Under the pieces are notes generated by a model. It was not told the origin of the DNA, searched no databases, and worked only from the letters and a program-made list of their open reading frames with translations. Positions 1 through 6,388 of a stretch of DNA of 9,530 nucleotides are shown piece after piece; position 1 is the first letter of the stretch; each line of letters begins with the position of its first letter. The stretch lies in NCBI GenBank assembly GCA_003448685.1, contig DLXW01000283.1:13398-22927 (forward strand), given 5' to 3'. Source of the DNA: Cyanothece sp. UBA12306 (GTDB lineage: Bacteria; Cyanobacteriota; Cyanobacteriia; Cyanobacteriales; Microcystaceae). The position numbers and the translations under genes were made by a program.

Positions 1-1065
1 CCTAGTCATAACCCCCCCGAAGATAACGGAATCAAGTTTTTTAACCACGAAGGAACAAAACTAAGTCAAACTCTAGCACAAAGAATTGAAGACGGTTTAC
101 GGGGTAAAAGTTCTTTCGATTTAGATCCCAATAGAGAATGGGGTAAAACCTATCATCAACCCGATTTAGTCGATAATTATTGTCAATTTTTACAGCAAAA
201 TCTCCCTCAAAATCTAGATTTACAGGGAATGCGAGTGGTTTTAGATTTAGCTTGGGGTGCATCAGTCCAAGTTGGGCCGAAACTATTTGAAGCATTAGGA
301 GCCGAGGTTATTTGTTTACACGATATTCCTGATGGCGATCGCATTAATGTCAATTGTGGATCAACCCATTTAGATCTTCTAAAACAGGCTATTAAAGATT
401 ATCAAGCGGACTTAGGGTTTGCTTTTGATGGAGATGCAGATCGGGTGATGGCCGTTGATGATCAAGGTCATGTGGTGGATGGTGATTATATTCTTTATTT
501 GTGGGGTAAAAATCTTCTCGAACAGGGAAAACTCCCCGATAATCTCCTGGTGGGGACGGTAATGGCTAACTTGGGTTTTGAACGGGCCTGGGAAAAATTA
601 GGTGGTCAATTGATGCGTACCGCAGTAGGCGATCGCCATGTTCAAGCCCAAATGTGGGAAACGGGCGCTATGCTCGGTGGTGAACAGTCAGGACACATTA
701 TCTGTCATCATCACAGTTTTTCTGGCGATGGAGTCCAAACCGCTTTACATTTAGCAGCTTTAGTCCGTCAGTCTGGGGAGTCTCTAGCAACCTTGGTTAA
801 TGAGAGTTTCCAAACCTATCCCCAAATTCTCCTTAATGTTCGCGTAGAAGACCGCGATCGCCGTCGTTATTGGCAAGAATGCACCCCTGTAATGGAGGCT
901 ATTCAACAAGCAGAAACAGCCATGGGTAATACCGGACGAATCTTAGTTCGTCCTTCGGGAACTGAACCTTTAATTCGCGTGATGGTCGAATCAGAAAATG
1001 CCAGTGATGCCAATTATTGGGTTGAATATTTAGTTAATGTTGTTAAACAACATTTAGCTAGTTAA
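1..1065 (+). CDS. glmM: Phosphoglucosamine mutase GlmM, 5' end cut by window
   Basis: GlmM isomerises glucosamine-6-phosphate to glucosamine-1-phosphate in the cytoplasm, feeding UDP-GlcNAc for peptidoglycan and other cell-wall polymers. The frame is open from base 1, with 354 codons present; cyanobacterial GlmM is usually a little under 500 residues, so about a quarter is missing upstream. The first residues, [13 protein letters not shown], are the catalytic loop, and the serine at bases 4-6 is the residue phosphorylated in this superfamily. The metal-binding loop DGDADR is at 427-444, the sugar-binding GEQSGH at 679-696, and the C-terminal phosphate-binding RPSGTEP at 949-969. The EDNGIKFF context fits GlmM better than ManB/Pgm. 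An internal ATG at 229 is not a start. Three HIP1 octamers lie inside. The TAA stop at 1063-1065 sits within a heptamer repeat. Confidence 0.95.
   Translation, partial: PSHNPPEDNGIKFFNHEGTKLSQTLAQRIEDGLRGKSSFDLDPNREWGKTYHQPDLVDNYCQFLQQNLPQNLDLQGMRVVLDLAWGASVQVGPKLFEALGAEVICLHDIPDGDRINVNCGSTHLDLLKQAIKDYQADLGFAFDGDADRVMAVDDQGHVVDGDYILYLWGKNLLEQGKLPDNLLVGTVMANLGFERAWEKLGGQLMRTAVGDRHVQAQMWETGAMLGGEQSGHIICHHHSFSGDGVQTALHLAALVRQSGESLATLVNESFQTYPQILLNVRVEDRDRRRYWQECTPVMEAIQQAETAMGNTGRILVRPSGTEPLIRVMVESENASDANYWVEYLVNVVKQHLAS
335..342. repeat. HIP1 octamer GCGATCGC (first of five exact copies)
   Basis: Exact GCGATCGC palindromes occur at 335-342, 629-636 and 854-861 (all in glmM), 2789-2796 (decarboxylase) and 7424-7431 (third PixA-like gene). 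HIP1 is strongly over-represented in many cyanobacterial chromosomes and is the main taxonomic marker in this window. Its presence inside the decarboxylase and one PixA-like gene suggests the cluster has been in a HIP1-rich genome long enough to acquire the site, or came from another cyanobacterium. Confidence 0.9.
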
Positions 1066-1080
1066 TAGTTAATAGTTAAC
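1061..1080. repeat. Tandem heptamer GTTAATA (STRR-like)
   Basis: About 2.9 units of GTTAATA start at 1061, overlapping the last codons and stop of glmM. The same heptamer in the phase TAGTTAA occurs at 9511-9530. Such short tandemly repeated sequences are common between cyanobacterial genes. Confidence 0.8.
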
Positions 1081-1103
1081 ATAATTGATTGACTAGAAAT
1101 CAT

Positions 1104-1204
1104 AGCGCTACGTGTTAAGGTTAGGACACTTAAATAAAGCTTGAAATTAAGTCATAGCTGATTCTACATTCTACATTGGTGCATTCTTAATTTCGCGTAG
1201 CGCT
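1104..1204. repeat. Inverted repeat AGCGCTACG / CGTAGCGCT with short inner repeats
   Basis: AGCGCTACG at 1104-1112 is the exact reverse complement of CGTAGCGCT at 1196-1204. The 83 bases between hold a smaller inverted pair, ACTTAA at 1128-1133 with TTAAGT at 1147-1152, and a heptamer repeat ATTCTAC x 2.4 at 1161-1177. No ORF of note is present. It could form a long imperfect cruciform after glmM, but no T-tract marks it as a terminator. Similar GC-rich 'AGCGCTACG' words are dispersed in cyanobacterial genomes (recalled, not checked here). Confidence 0.5.
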
Positions 1205-1216
1205 TATAGTCCACTC

Positions 1217-1243
1217 TTGTTTATTTTAAAATAAATTTAATAT
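1217..1243 (+). promoter_or_regulatory. Possible promoter with 16-bp palindrome, upstream of the hydrolase
   Basis: TTGTTT at 1217-1222 and TAATAT at 1238-1243 resemble -35 and -10 boxes, although the 15-bp spacer is shorter than the ideal 17. A perfect 16-bp palindrome, TTTATTTTAAAATAAA at 1220-1235, fills the spacer, where a repressor could bind. The region is AT-rich, so chance palindromes are not rare. If real, transcription would start about 80 bases before the TTG start at 1330. Confidence 0.3.
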
Positions 1244-1329
1244 TTTGTTAACCTCAAAGGAAGCCATCTGATCGTAAGATAGACCTTAATGTCCATAATT
1301 GATCTAGATTATCTACCGAGGAAATAGCT

Positions 1330-1890
1330 TTGAAATCAGCACTAATCCTGATCGATATCCAGAAGGATTATTTTCCTAATGGTTACCTGGAATTGTTAGG
1401 CATGGATTTGGCTGCACAAAACGCAAGCCATTTGTTGAAATACTTCCGAGACAATCAATTACCTGTATTCTACACACAACACTTGATTAAAGCAGAGCCT
1501 GGAGCTAGTCCTTTCGTAGAAGGCACAACAGGAGCAGAAATTCATGAAATTGTCAAACCCCTCGAAGGTGAATTAGTAATCCCTAAACATTATCCTAATA
1601 GCTTCAGAGAAACTAATTTACTGCACGAACTCAAAAAAATCGAAGTTGAAGAATTAGTCATTTGTGGTGCAATGACCCCTATGTGCATTGATTCTACCAC
1701 CCGCGCAGCCGCAGATTTGGGCTTTAAATGTGTAGTTATTCACGATGCTTGTGCCACCAGAGACATTGTTTTTCGTAATCATTTAATCCCAGCTAAAGAT
1801 GTCCATTGTGCCATACTCAGTGCTTTAGAAGTTGCCTATGCACAAGTTTTGAGCGTACAAGAGTTTTTGACCAAAGATTGGAGAATGTAG
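1330..1890 (+). CDS. Isochorismatase-family cysteine hydrolase
   Basis: This 186-residue protein is a complete single-domain member of the isochorismatase-like (cysteine hydrolase) family, predicted cytoplasmic. The Asp-Lys-Cys triad is visible: D9 in LILIDIQKDYF, K86 in VIPKHYPNSF, and C119 in VICGAMTPMCIDSTTRAA, where the preceding GAMT carries the usual cis-peptide. Family members hydrolyse isochorismate, nicotinamide, N-carbamoyl compounds, ureidoacrylate and other amide or ester-like bonds; the substrate cannot be assigned. The start is TTG at 1330, chosen because GAGG at 1318-1321 lies eight bases upstream and the first beta strand begins at once. The TAG stop is part of a TAGATTG heptamer. 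The decarboxylase begins 268 bases downstream after a repeat-filled gap, so co-transcription is uncertain, but same-strand proximity suggests a joint pathway. Confidence 0.9.
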   Translation: MKSALILIDIQKDYFPNGYLELLGMDLAAQNASHLLKYFRDNQLPVFYTQHLIKAEPGASPFVEGTTGAEIHEIVKPLEGELVIPKHYPNSFRETNLLHELKKIEVEELVICGAMTPMCIDSTTRAAADLGFKCVVIHDACATRDIVFRNHLIPAKDVHCAILSALEVAYAQVLSVQEFLTKDWRM

Positions 1891-1923
1891 ATTGCAGATT
1901 GCTTTCTTGGAATATTACACAAA

Positions 1924-1944
1924 CCCCTAGCTTTTAAGCAGGGG
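1924..1944 (+). terminator. Hairpin downstream of the hydrolase gene, possible terminator
   Basis: CCCCT (1924-1928) pairs with AGGGG (1940-1944), and GCTT (1930-1933) with AAGC (1936-1939), around a TT loop with one bulged A. The stem is strong and lies 34 bases after the stop codon, but AAAATC follows instead of a T-tract, so it may be a repeat hairpin or RNA 3'-end stabiliser rather than a classical terminator. Confidence 0.4.
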
Positions 1945-1946
1945 AA

Positions 1947-1973
1947 AATCAACAATCAACAATCAACAATCAC
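1947..1973. repeat. Tandem heptamer AATCAAC x 3.9
   Basis: Three perfect AATCAAC units (1947-1967) are followed by a partial AATCAC. It is a different heptamer from the CAATCTA array nearby but shares the CAATC core, suggesting the two arose from one family by drift. Confidence 0.8.
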
Positions 1974-2033
1974 ACATTTAATCTACAATCTAACAAGTCT
2001 TTTATCCCAAGCTCCTGTCTCGTAATAGGGAGT

Positions 2034-2082
2034 CAATCTACAATCTACAATCTACAATCTACAATCTACAATCTGCAATCCA
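2034..2082. repeat. Tandem heptamer CAATCTA, seven units
   Basis: Five perfect CAATCTA units (2034-2068) are followed by variants CAATCTG (2069-2075) and CAATCCA (2076-2082). It ends directly before the putative -35 box of the decarboxylase promoter. Arrays of this type vary in copy number by slippage between strains, as known for cyanobacterial STRRs. Confidence 0.85.
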
Positions 2083-2111
2083 TTGACCTTCAAGTGTGCT
2101 GAAGCTTGAAT
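2083..2111 (+). promoter_or_regulatory. Candidate sigma-70-type promoter of the decarboxylase gene
   Basis: TTGACC at 2083-2088 matches five of six -35 bases, and TTGAAT at 2106-2111 matches four of six -10 bases, with a 17-bp spacer. Transcription would start near 2118 and give a leader of about 40 bases. TTCAAG (2089-2094) and CTTGAA (2105-2110) form an inverted repeat across the spacer that could be an operator. Confidence 0.4.
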
Positions 2112-2158
2112 TTAATCGACAGACAATAGTCAGAATTATTAATTAGGAGATTAGCTAA

Positions 2159-3703
2159 ATGTCTTGGCATAATCAGTCTGAGTCCCTAGAAGTCTTACCA
2201 AACTTTCTTGAGGAAAACTTACTAGACGATAGAACAACAGGACTACAACTTGACGCTTTCAATCCTCAATTATTCCGTAAAAATGTAGAAGTTGTTGTCT
2301 CTAAGCTAGAAGAATATTTAGCCGACTCCTCTATTAGGGGGATAGAACTGATCAACCCCTATAAGCTTTTACAACAAGCAAAAGAAATAATGAACGCCCC
2401 AAACAAAACCTGGGGTTCGGGAGAGCAAGAAAAACTAGAAGCCATTATTGATCTATATTTGAAAACAGGGATAGCCATCCACTCTCCTGGCTATATGGGA
2501 CGACAATTTTCCGGTGTTATTCCCTTGGCCGGTATTATAGACCTAGTGAACTCTACCATTAATCAGCCATCCTCATTTTACGAAGCAGCACAGCTACCTA
2601 ACGTTGTTGAGGAGATTATGGCCCATGAATTAAACCAGTTCATCGGGTGGGAACCTGGAACTTTTGCCATGGTGACCACATCAGGAGGTTCATTAGGCAC
2701 TTTAACCGCCCTTTTAGCGGCCAGAAACGATAAATTTCCTCAACTGTGGTCTCAAGGATTTTCTGCTCTAGAGGGGCAAGGTCGTCCAGCGATCGCCGTG
2801 GGTGACGCTCATTACAGTATTTCTCGGGCTGCGGGTATTTTAGGTATTGGAGAAGAACAGATCGTTCGGTTACCCTTGAATGAGAAAAAACAAATTTGTC
2901 TCGAAAAAGTACGACCCACCCTCGAAGCGGCAGCCCAAAAAGGCTTAAATGTGTTTGCTATGGTCGCCTCCACAGGAACCACAACCATGGCTGCTTTTGA
3001 CCCCATTGAGCAATTAGCTGATATTGCCCAAGAAAAAAATATCTGGCTGCACGTTGATGGTTGTCATGGTGCTAGTTTACTCGTTTGCGATCAATTACGT
3101 CACAAACTAAAAGGTATTGAAAAAGTAGATTCCTTCGTCTGGGATGCTCACAAAACCATGTTTGTGCCTGGAGTCTGTACCCTTCTTTTCTACAAAAATA
3201 AAGAAAAGAGTTATGGAGCCTTCCATCAAGATGCCAGTTATGTCTTTGAAAAACAACCCGACGTTTATACTCAGTTTGATAGAGCGCAACAGAACTTTGA
3301 ATGTACCAAACGACCCCTAATCATGAATTTATGGGTAACATGGAGCATTTATGGCAGAAAATTATTTGCTGATAAACTCGAATATTTATGTCAGTTGACC
3401 AAAGAAGCTTATGGGATACTTGAGCAAGAAAAAGATTTTGAGACCGTTCATGACCCAGAAATGAACATTCTCTGCTTTCGCTATTGTCCCTCAAACTTCG
3501 ACGAAAAAGCATGGCCTGAGTTTCAGGTTATGATTAGAAACCGCCTCAAAGAAGAGGGAACCTTTTTCATTTCTAAGGTGAATGTGAATGGAAAAGCCTG
3601 TCTACGTGTGGTTTTCATGAATCATAAAATCGAGATGGATCATTTCCAACTCTTGCTGCGCGAAATCAGAAAAATAGGACAAGAAATCATTCAAAACGTC
3701 TAA
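2159..3703 (+). CDS. PLP-dependent group II amino-acid decarboxylase
   Basis: A 514-residue cytoplasmic enzyme of the glutamate/cysteine-sulfinate/aromatic amino-acid decarboxylase family, converting an L-amino acid to its amine plus CO2. The phosphate-binding TTSGGSLG is at 173-180, the PLP-stacking histidine H218 in GDAHYS, the pyridine-nitrogen aspartate D300 in LHVDGCHGAS, and the Schiff-base lysine K332 in WDAHKTMFVPG. The stretch from HKLKGIEKVDS to DASYVF recalls the GAD/CSAD/diaminobutyrate branch more than the aromatic branch. DGCHGA replaces the usual DAAxGG, so substrate preference may be unusual. The length is normal for the family. The ATG is supported by AGGAG at 2145-2149, nine bases upstream. 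The same ten bases, AATTAGGAGA, precede the first PixA-like gene. The ligase follows after 72 bases, probably in one operon. Family is sure; substrate is unknown. Confidence 0.9.
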   Translation: MSWHNQSESLEVLPNFLEENLLDDRTTGLQLDAFNPQLFRKNVEVVVSKLEEYLADSSIRGIELINPYKLLQQAKEIMNAPNKTWGSGEQEKLEAIIDLYLKTGIAIHSPGYMGRQFSGVIPLAGIIDLVNSTINQPSSFYEAAQLPNVVEEIMAHELNQFIGWEPGTFAMVTTSGGSLGTLTALLAARNDKFPQLWSQGFSALEGQGRPAIAVGDAHYSISRAAGILGIGEEQIVRLPLNEKKQICLEKVRPTLEAAAQKGLNVFAMVASTGTTTMAAFDPIEQLADIAQEKNIWLHVDGCHGASLLVCDQLRHKLKGIEKVDSFVWDAHKTMFVPGVCTLLFYKNKEKSYGAFHQDASYVFEKQPDVYTQFDRAQQNFECTKRPLIMNLWVTWSIYGRKLFADKLEYLCQLTKEAYGILEQEKDFETVHDPEMNILCFRYCPSNFDEKAWPEFQVMIRNRLKEEGTFFISKVNVNGKACLRVVFMNHKIEMDHFQLLLREIRKIGQEIIQNV

Positions 3704-3775
3704 ATAAATCCAAGAAAAACGCCCTAGGCATATTTCTCAAGCATTCTATCTTCTACTAAAAATTAACGAACAACT

Positions 3776-5317
3776 ATGACTCAGACCTCAGTCGTTGTCA
3801 ATTCTCTCGAAACAATGGTTAATCAGTTGATTACCCCCGAAGAGTTACAACCCAAATCCATCGATCAAGTGGTGAAATTGCCCTCATTCGCCCAGAAAAT
3901 GCACGAATGTGCCAAACTTTGTGAGCAACCTTACAGTGAAATTGACCATTCCCTTCAAGATACATTGGTCTTGCGACGTTTGCAGCAAATGATCCATACC
4001 TTAAAACTTAACCCCTTGTGGCAAGAAAAAATTGAACAATCAGGGGTTAAAGGAGTTCCTCATAACTTTGAAGAATGGCAACAATTGCCCATTTCTGATA
4101 AAACAGTCATGAGTGACTTTTTTATGGGAGATAGACCTGGTTTAGTTGTCCCGTTAAACTATGGTGGATTTGAAATCGTCGCTAGTGGGGGAACCAGTAG
4201 TGGAGTTCCGGCCGAGATGGTTTATTCTTTGCGAGAACTACAAGATACTTACAAAATAGCCGGTGATTTTATTGGCAATTATATGCTCAAAGATTACCTG
4301 GCCTCAGATGAACCGAAATGGGTTGCCACCACCTTAGCTGACTTCCAAATGTGGAGTAGTGGCACCATGGTGGGTGGGGTTTTACAAAATATACCAGGAA
4401 TCAATTATCTCGGTGCCGGTCCTGTGATGAAAGAAGTCTATCAACACATTATGTCTTACCAAGGACCTAAAGCGATTATGGCTATTTCAGCAGGTATTGC
4501 CATACTCAGTGATCTCGGGGTTGGGTTGAATGAAGAAGCAAGAAAAAGCTTTCGTGTTGCAATGTATGGTAGTGGGGTTTTACCACATCGGAAACAAGTT
4601 GAACTCAAGCAAATGTATCCTAATGTGGAGATTTTAAGCTATTTTGCTACGGTTCAAAACGAGGCGATCGGGTTACAATTAAAAGCTGACTCTACTTATT
4701 TAGCTGCCGTTCCTGGGTTACATCTGATTGAAGTTGTCGATGAACAAGGTCGTTGGGTAGCTGAGGGAGAAGAAGGAGAGTTAGTAGTCACACGACTGCA
4801 TGGCCATGAAACCCCCTTTCTGCGGTTTAAATCAGGGGATAGGGTAATTCGTCGTCCCAACATAGACGGAACTGGATTAAAAACTCAACAATTTGAATTT
4901 TTGGGTCGCAGTGGGGATGTGATTCATCTGGGAGATACACAATTTCCCGCTCCTCGAGTTTATCAGCATTTATGTCGCCAATTCAAGGAAATTGGAGTTT
5001 TTGATTGGGAAGCATTGGCCCATGAAACCCAGTTTGTTAATCATCGGACTAATAAAACCTTATCTTTAATTGTTGCGGTAGATGAACCTAAAGACGTGTT
5101 TCTCAAAATGGAAAATACCCTCGGTTCTGAAGGGGTAAAACGTTTGTTTATTGAAGCTTTAATCAGTTCTCTGTCTATCTTTAATAGTGGAGAAGCGAAT
5201 CCTTATTACATTGAAAAAACAGGCTATAGTTTTGAGGTAAAATTGGTTCAACCCTGGTCTGAGGAAATTTATAGAACCCCTCTAAGTAAGGTTCCTGTCA
5301 TTCGGGATATTGTTTAA
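3776..5317 (+). CDS. PaaK-like adenylate-forming ligase
   Basis: A 513-residue cytoplasmic protein of the ANL adenylate-forming superfamily, closest in style to phenylacetate-CoA ligase (PaaK) and coenzyme F390 synthetase. It should activate a carboxylic acid as acyl-AMP and pass it to CoA, an amine or another acceptor. Visible motifs are the P-loop ASGGTSSGVP (136-145), YFATVQNEAIG (289-299) in place of the usual Y-G-x-[ST]-E adenine-site motif, the ribose-binding SGDRV (353-357), the hinge LGRSGDVIHLGD (376-387), and a C-terminal RTPLSKVP whose K505 fits the catalytic A10 lysine. No carrier domain is attached and no carrier gene is nearby. No clear Shine-Dalgarno precedes the ATG, which with the 72-base gap suggests expression from the decarboxylase transcript. 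An amine from the neighbouring decarboxylase could be the acceptor (inference). The family assignment is solid; the acid substrate is unknown. Confidence 0.85.
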   Translation: MTQTSVVVNSLETMVNQLITPEELQPKSIDQVVKLPSFAQKMHECAKLCEQPYSEIDHSLQDTLVLRRLQQMIHTLKLNPLWQEKIEQSGVKGVPHNFEEWQQLPISDKTVMSDFFMGDRPGLVVPLNYGGFEIVASGGTSSGVPAEMVYSLRELQDTYKIAGDFIGNYMLKDYLASDEPKWVATTLADFQMWSSGTMVGGVLQNIPGINYLGAGPVMKEVYQHIMSYQGPKAIMAISAGIAILSDLGVGLNEEARKSFRVAMYGSGVLPHRKQVELKQMYPNVEILSYFATVQNEAIGLQLKADSTYLAAVPGLHLIEVVDEQGRWVAEGEEGELVVTRLHGHETPFLRFKSGDRVIRRPNIDGTGLKTQQFEFLGRSGDVIHLGDTQFPAPRVYQHLCRQFKEIGVFDWEALAHETQFVNHRTNKTLSLIVAVDEPKDVFLKMENTLGSEGVKRLFIEALISSLSIFNSGEANPYYIEKTGYSFEVKLVQPWSEEIYRTPLSKVPVIRDIV

Positions 5318-5360
5318 CAATTATGCTTACTAATTATATTCAATAAGGGTATTTTGTGTT

Positions 5361-5462
5361 ATGAACATCGAAACAAATAATACTCAGATCGAGGAAATTC
5401 TTCTAGAATGGAAAGACCGCATCGGAGTGGATTACGATGGCTACTTAATTAGCTATCATTAA
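5361..5462 (+). pseudogene. 33-codon ORF, probable N-terminal remnant of an HD-domain protein gene
   Basis: ATG at 5361 opens a 33-codon frame ending TAA at 5460-5462. Its middle, EWKDRIGVDYDGY, resembles the N-terminus of cyanobacterial HD-domain proteins that continue with [KR]-N-H-x-Y-R; here the frame instead reads LISYH and stops. That likeness comes from memory and needs a search. No continuation of an HD domain is visible in any frame of the next 300 bases, so a 3' deletion is the simplest reading. The nearest purine run, AAGGG at 5345-5349, is too far for a good ribosome site. It lies 43 bases after the ligase gene and could still be translated as a short peptide. The alternative, a genuine small peptide, cannot be excluded. 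Confidence 0.35.
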
Positions 5463-5856
5463 AATTTTTAGTGCAACTCCCTTCTCCCCTGCTGCCCTTG
5501 CTCACCCTATTTTAACCTATGGTGAGACTGAAACAAAAGATTTTAATATCTAAATTCATCTGATTAAAACTATGTTTTAGACTGTCGACTTTTTTCCTAG
5601 AATTAGTTGATAGTAGACTTGTATTTTTATTTTATTTGAATAGAAAAAATAGAAAAATAGTGAATTATTGATCAAGTTTTGTGATACAGTTGAGCTGAGA
5701 AACAAATCTTAGAAAACTAAGTTAGTTGAGATAAGAATTGTTTTTTGTTTGCATAACTTTGCCGTTTGTATTAAATACAAAAAACAGAGAAAATAGTTGA
5801 GCAATTTTGCTTAGACCAGTGATATTTTTTGTAGCAAACAAATTAGGAGAAAAATT
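5463..5856 (+). promoter_or_regulatory. 394-bp non-coding leader before the PixA-like genes
   Basis: No credible ORF is present. The first part has a C-rich stretch (5478-5500) and a weak hairpin CTCACC (5501-5506) / GGTGAG (5521-5526). From 5580 the region is very AT-rich. AGTTGAG occurs three times, at 5688-5694, 5724-5730 and 5795-5801 (start-to-start spacing 36 and 71), and a 17-bp palindrome lies at 5765-5781. TTGAGC (5797-5802) with GATATT (5821-5826), spacer 18, is one possible promoter, but several AT-rich boxes compete. The length and repeated words suggest a dedicated regulated promoter for the gene at 5857. Confidence 0.45.
5765..5781. promoter_or_regulatory. 17-bp palindrome TTTGTATTAAATACAAA, possible operator
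   Basis: Eight-base arms TTTGTATT and AATACAAA are perfectly complementary around a single A. It lies 75 bases before the GTG start at 5857, a usual place for an operator or activator site. The AT-rich context raises the chance of coincidence. Confidence 0.35.
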
Positions 5857-6294
5857 GTGGAATCCAAAATCACTATATTTAGCGTCGTCGATGTCATCGA
5901 ATCCCTTTCAGGGGGAACTCTTGGCAATGGCAACCTCTGCATGATGGATAACAGTCCCTTGGAAAGTCTTAATCAAGGAACCCCTAATCTTTGTACCTTA
6001 TGTCATCCAGGACAAACCATTTATTGGCATATGTTAGCTCTTGATTTACAGACTCCTGTGGCCATCAGAAACATTTCTTTTCTCCCCCTTGATGGTAGTG
6101 GTGCCAAAGAACCGCCAAGTGATCCGATGAACGCTGAAAGTGACAAACTACACTTAAACGTTTGGGAAGGAATTGTTCCCTATTGGATGATTCCTGGAGT
6201 AGAGTACCGATACAGACTGGAACTGCAAATGTATGAAGGCAAAAACTGCATTATGTATGTTGATACACCTTCCCTCAAGTGTGTTAAAGCCTAG
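5857..6294 (+). CDS. PixA/AidA-like small protein, paralog 1
   Basis: A 145-residue protein without signal peptide or membrane segment, probably a cytoplasmic beta sandwich. Landmarks shared with the next three genes are SVVDV (9-13), MMDN (29-32), NQGT (39-42), HPGQTIYW (50-57), a second-half strand pair around VPYWMIPGVEYRYRLEL (107-123), and the C-terminal VDTPSLKCV (135-143). This order recalls the AidA/PixA inclusion-body protein family (start strand with a V-D pair, G-D-x-I-x-W, then Y-x-W...P-G...Y-x-F), but the likeness is distant. The start is GTG at 5857, with AGGAG at 5845-5849 seven bases upstream. The protein has five cysteines. It is preceded by a long leader and followed by a stable hairpin, so it may be expressed more strongly than the genes after it. 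Biochemical role unknown. Confidence 0.75.
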   Translation: MESKITIFSVVDVIESLSGGTLGNGNLCMMDNSPLESLNQGTPNLCTLCHPGQTIYWHMLALDLQTPVAIRNISFLPLDGSGAKEPPSDPMNAESDKLHLNVWEGIVPYWMIPGVEYRYRLELQMYEGKNCIMYVDTPSLKCVKA

Positions 6295-6299
6295 CTAAA

Positions 6300-6330
6300 C
6301 CAAAAACATCAATCAGATTGGTGTTTTTGG
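6300..6330 (+). terminator. Terminator-like hairpin after paralog 1
   Basis: A 14-bp stem, CCAAAAACATCAAT (6300-6313) with ATTGGTGTTTTTGG (6317-6330), contains one G-U pair and a CAG loop, starting five bases after the stop codon. The T-run lies inside the descending arm and only AC follows, so termination may be partial, allowing read-through to the gene at 6389. Confidence 0.6.
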
Positions 6331-6388
6331 ACAGTTTATGCTCCATTATTCTCTAGGAAAAACTAACTTTAACTAAGGAAGAAAAGTT

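Larger units (their letters stand above)
1888..2082. repeat. 12-bp inverted repeat bounding a repeat-rich spacer
   Basis: GATTGCAGATTG at 1890-1901 is the exact reverse complement of CAATCTGCAATC at 2069-2080. The left arm, in the heptamer phase TAGATTG-CAGATTG (1888-1901), overlaps the stop codon of the hydrolase gene. The interval holds a hairpin (1924-1944), AATCAAC heptamers (1947-1973), AATCTAC (1980-1992) and CAATCTA heptamers (2034-2082), and no ORF. No target-site duplication is visible, so this looks like inverted clusters of one heptamer family rather than a transposon. Confidence 0.7.

Noticed and set aside
229..1065. Short glmM beginning at ATG 229
   Set aside because: The same frame is open back to base 1 and encodes the SHNP catalytic loop, so the gene starts upstream of the window.
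1330..1890. Siderophore isochorismatase (EntB/DhbB)
   Set aside because: The protein has only the hydrolase domain, no aryl carrier domain, and no isochorismate synthase or dihydroxybenzoate genes are nearby.
1947..2082. CRISPR array
   Set aside because: Repeat units are 7 bases long and directly adjacent without spacers; this is a short tandem repeat, not a CRISPR.
1888..2082. MITE or insertion sequence with terminal inverted repeats
   Set aside because: The arms are just inverted heptamer units, there is no target-site duplication and no transposase fragment.
5361..5462. RiPP precursor peptide
   Set aside because: There is no leader/core layout, no cysteine, serine or threonine-rich core, and no modifying enzyme or transporter nearby.
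5463..5856. Riboswitch or structured non-coding RNA
   Set aside because: No known aptamer core was recognised and only weak hairpins are visible; the AT-rich composition does not favour a stable fold.
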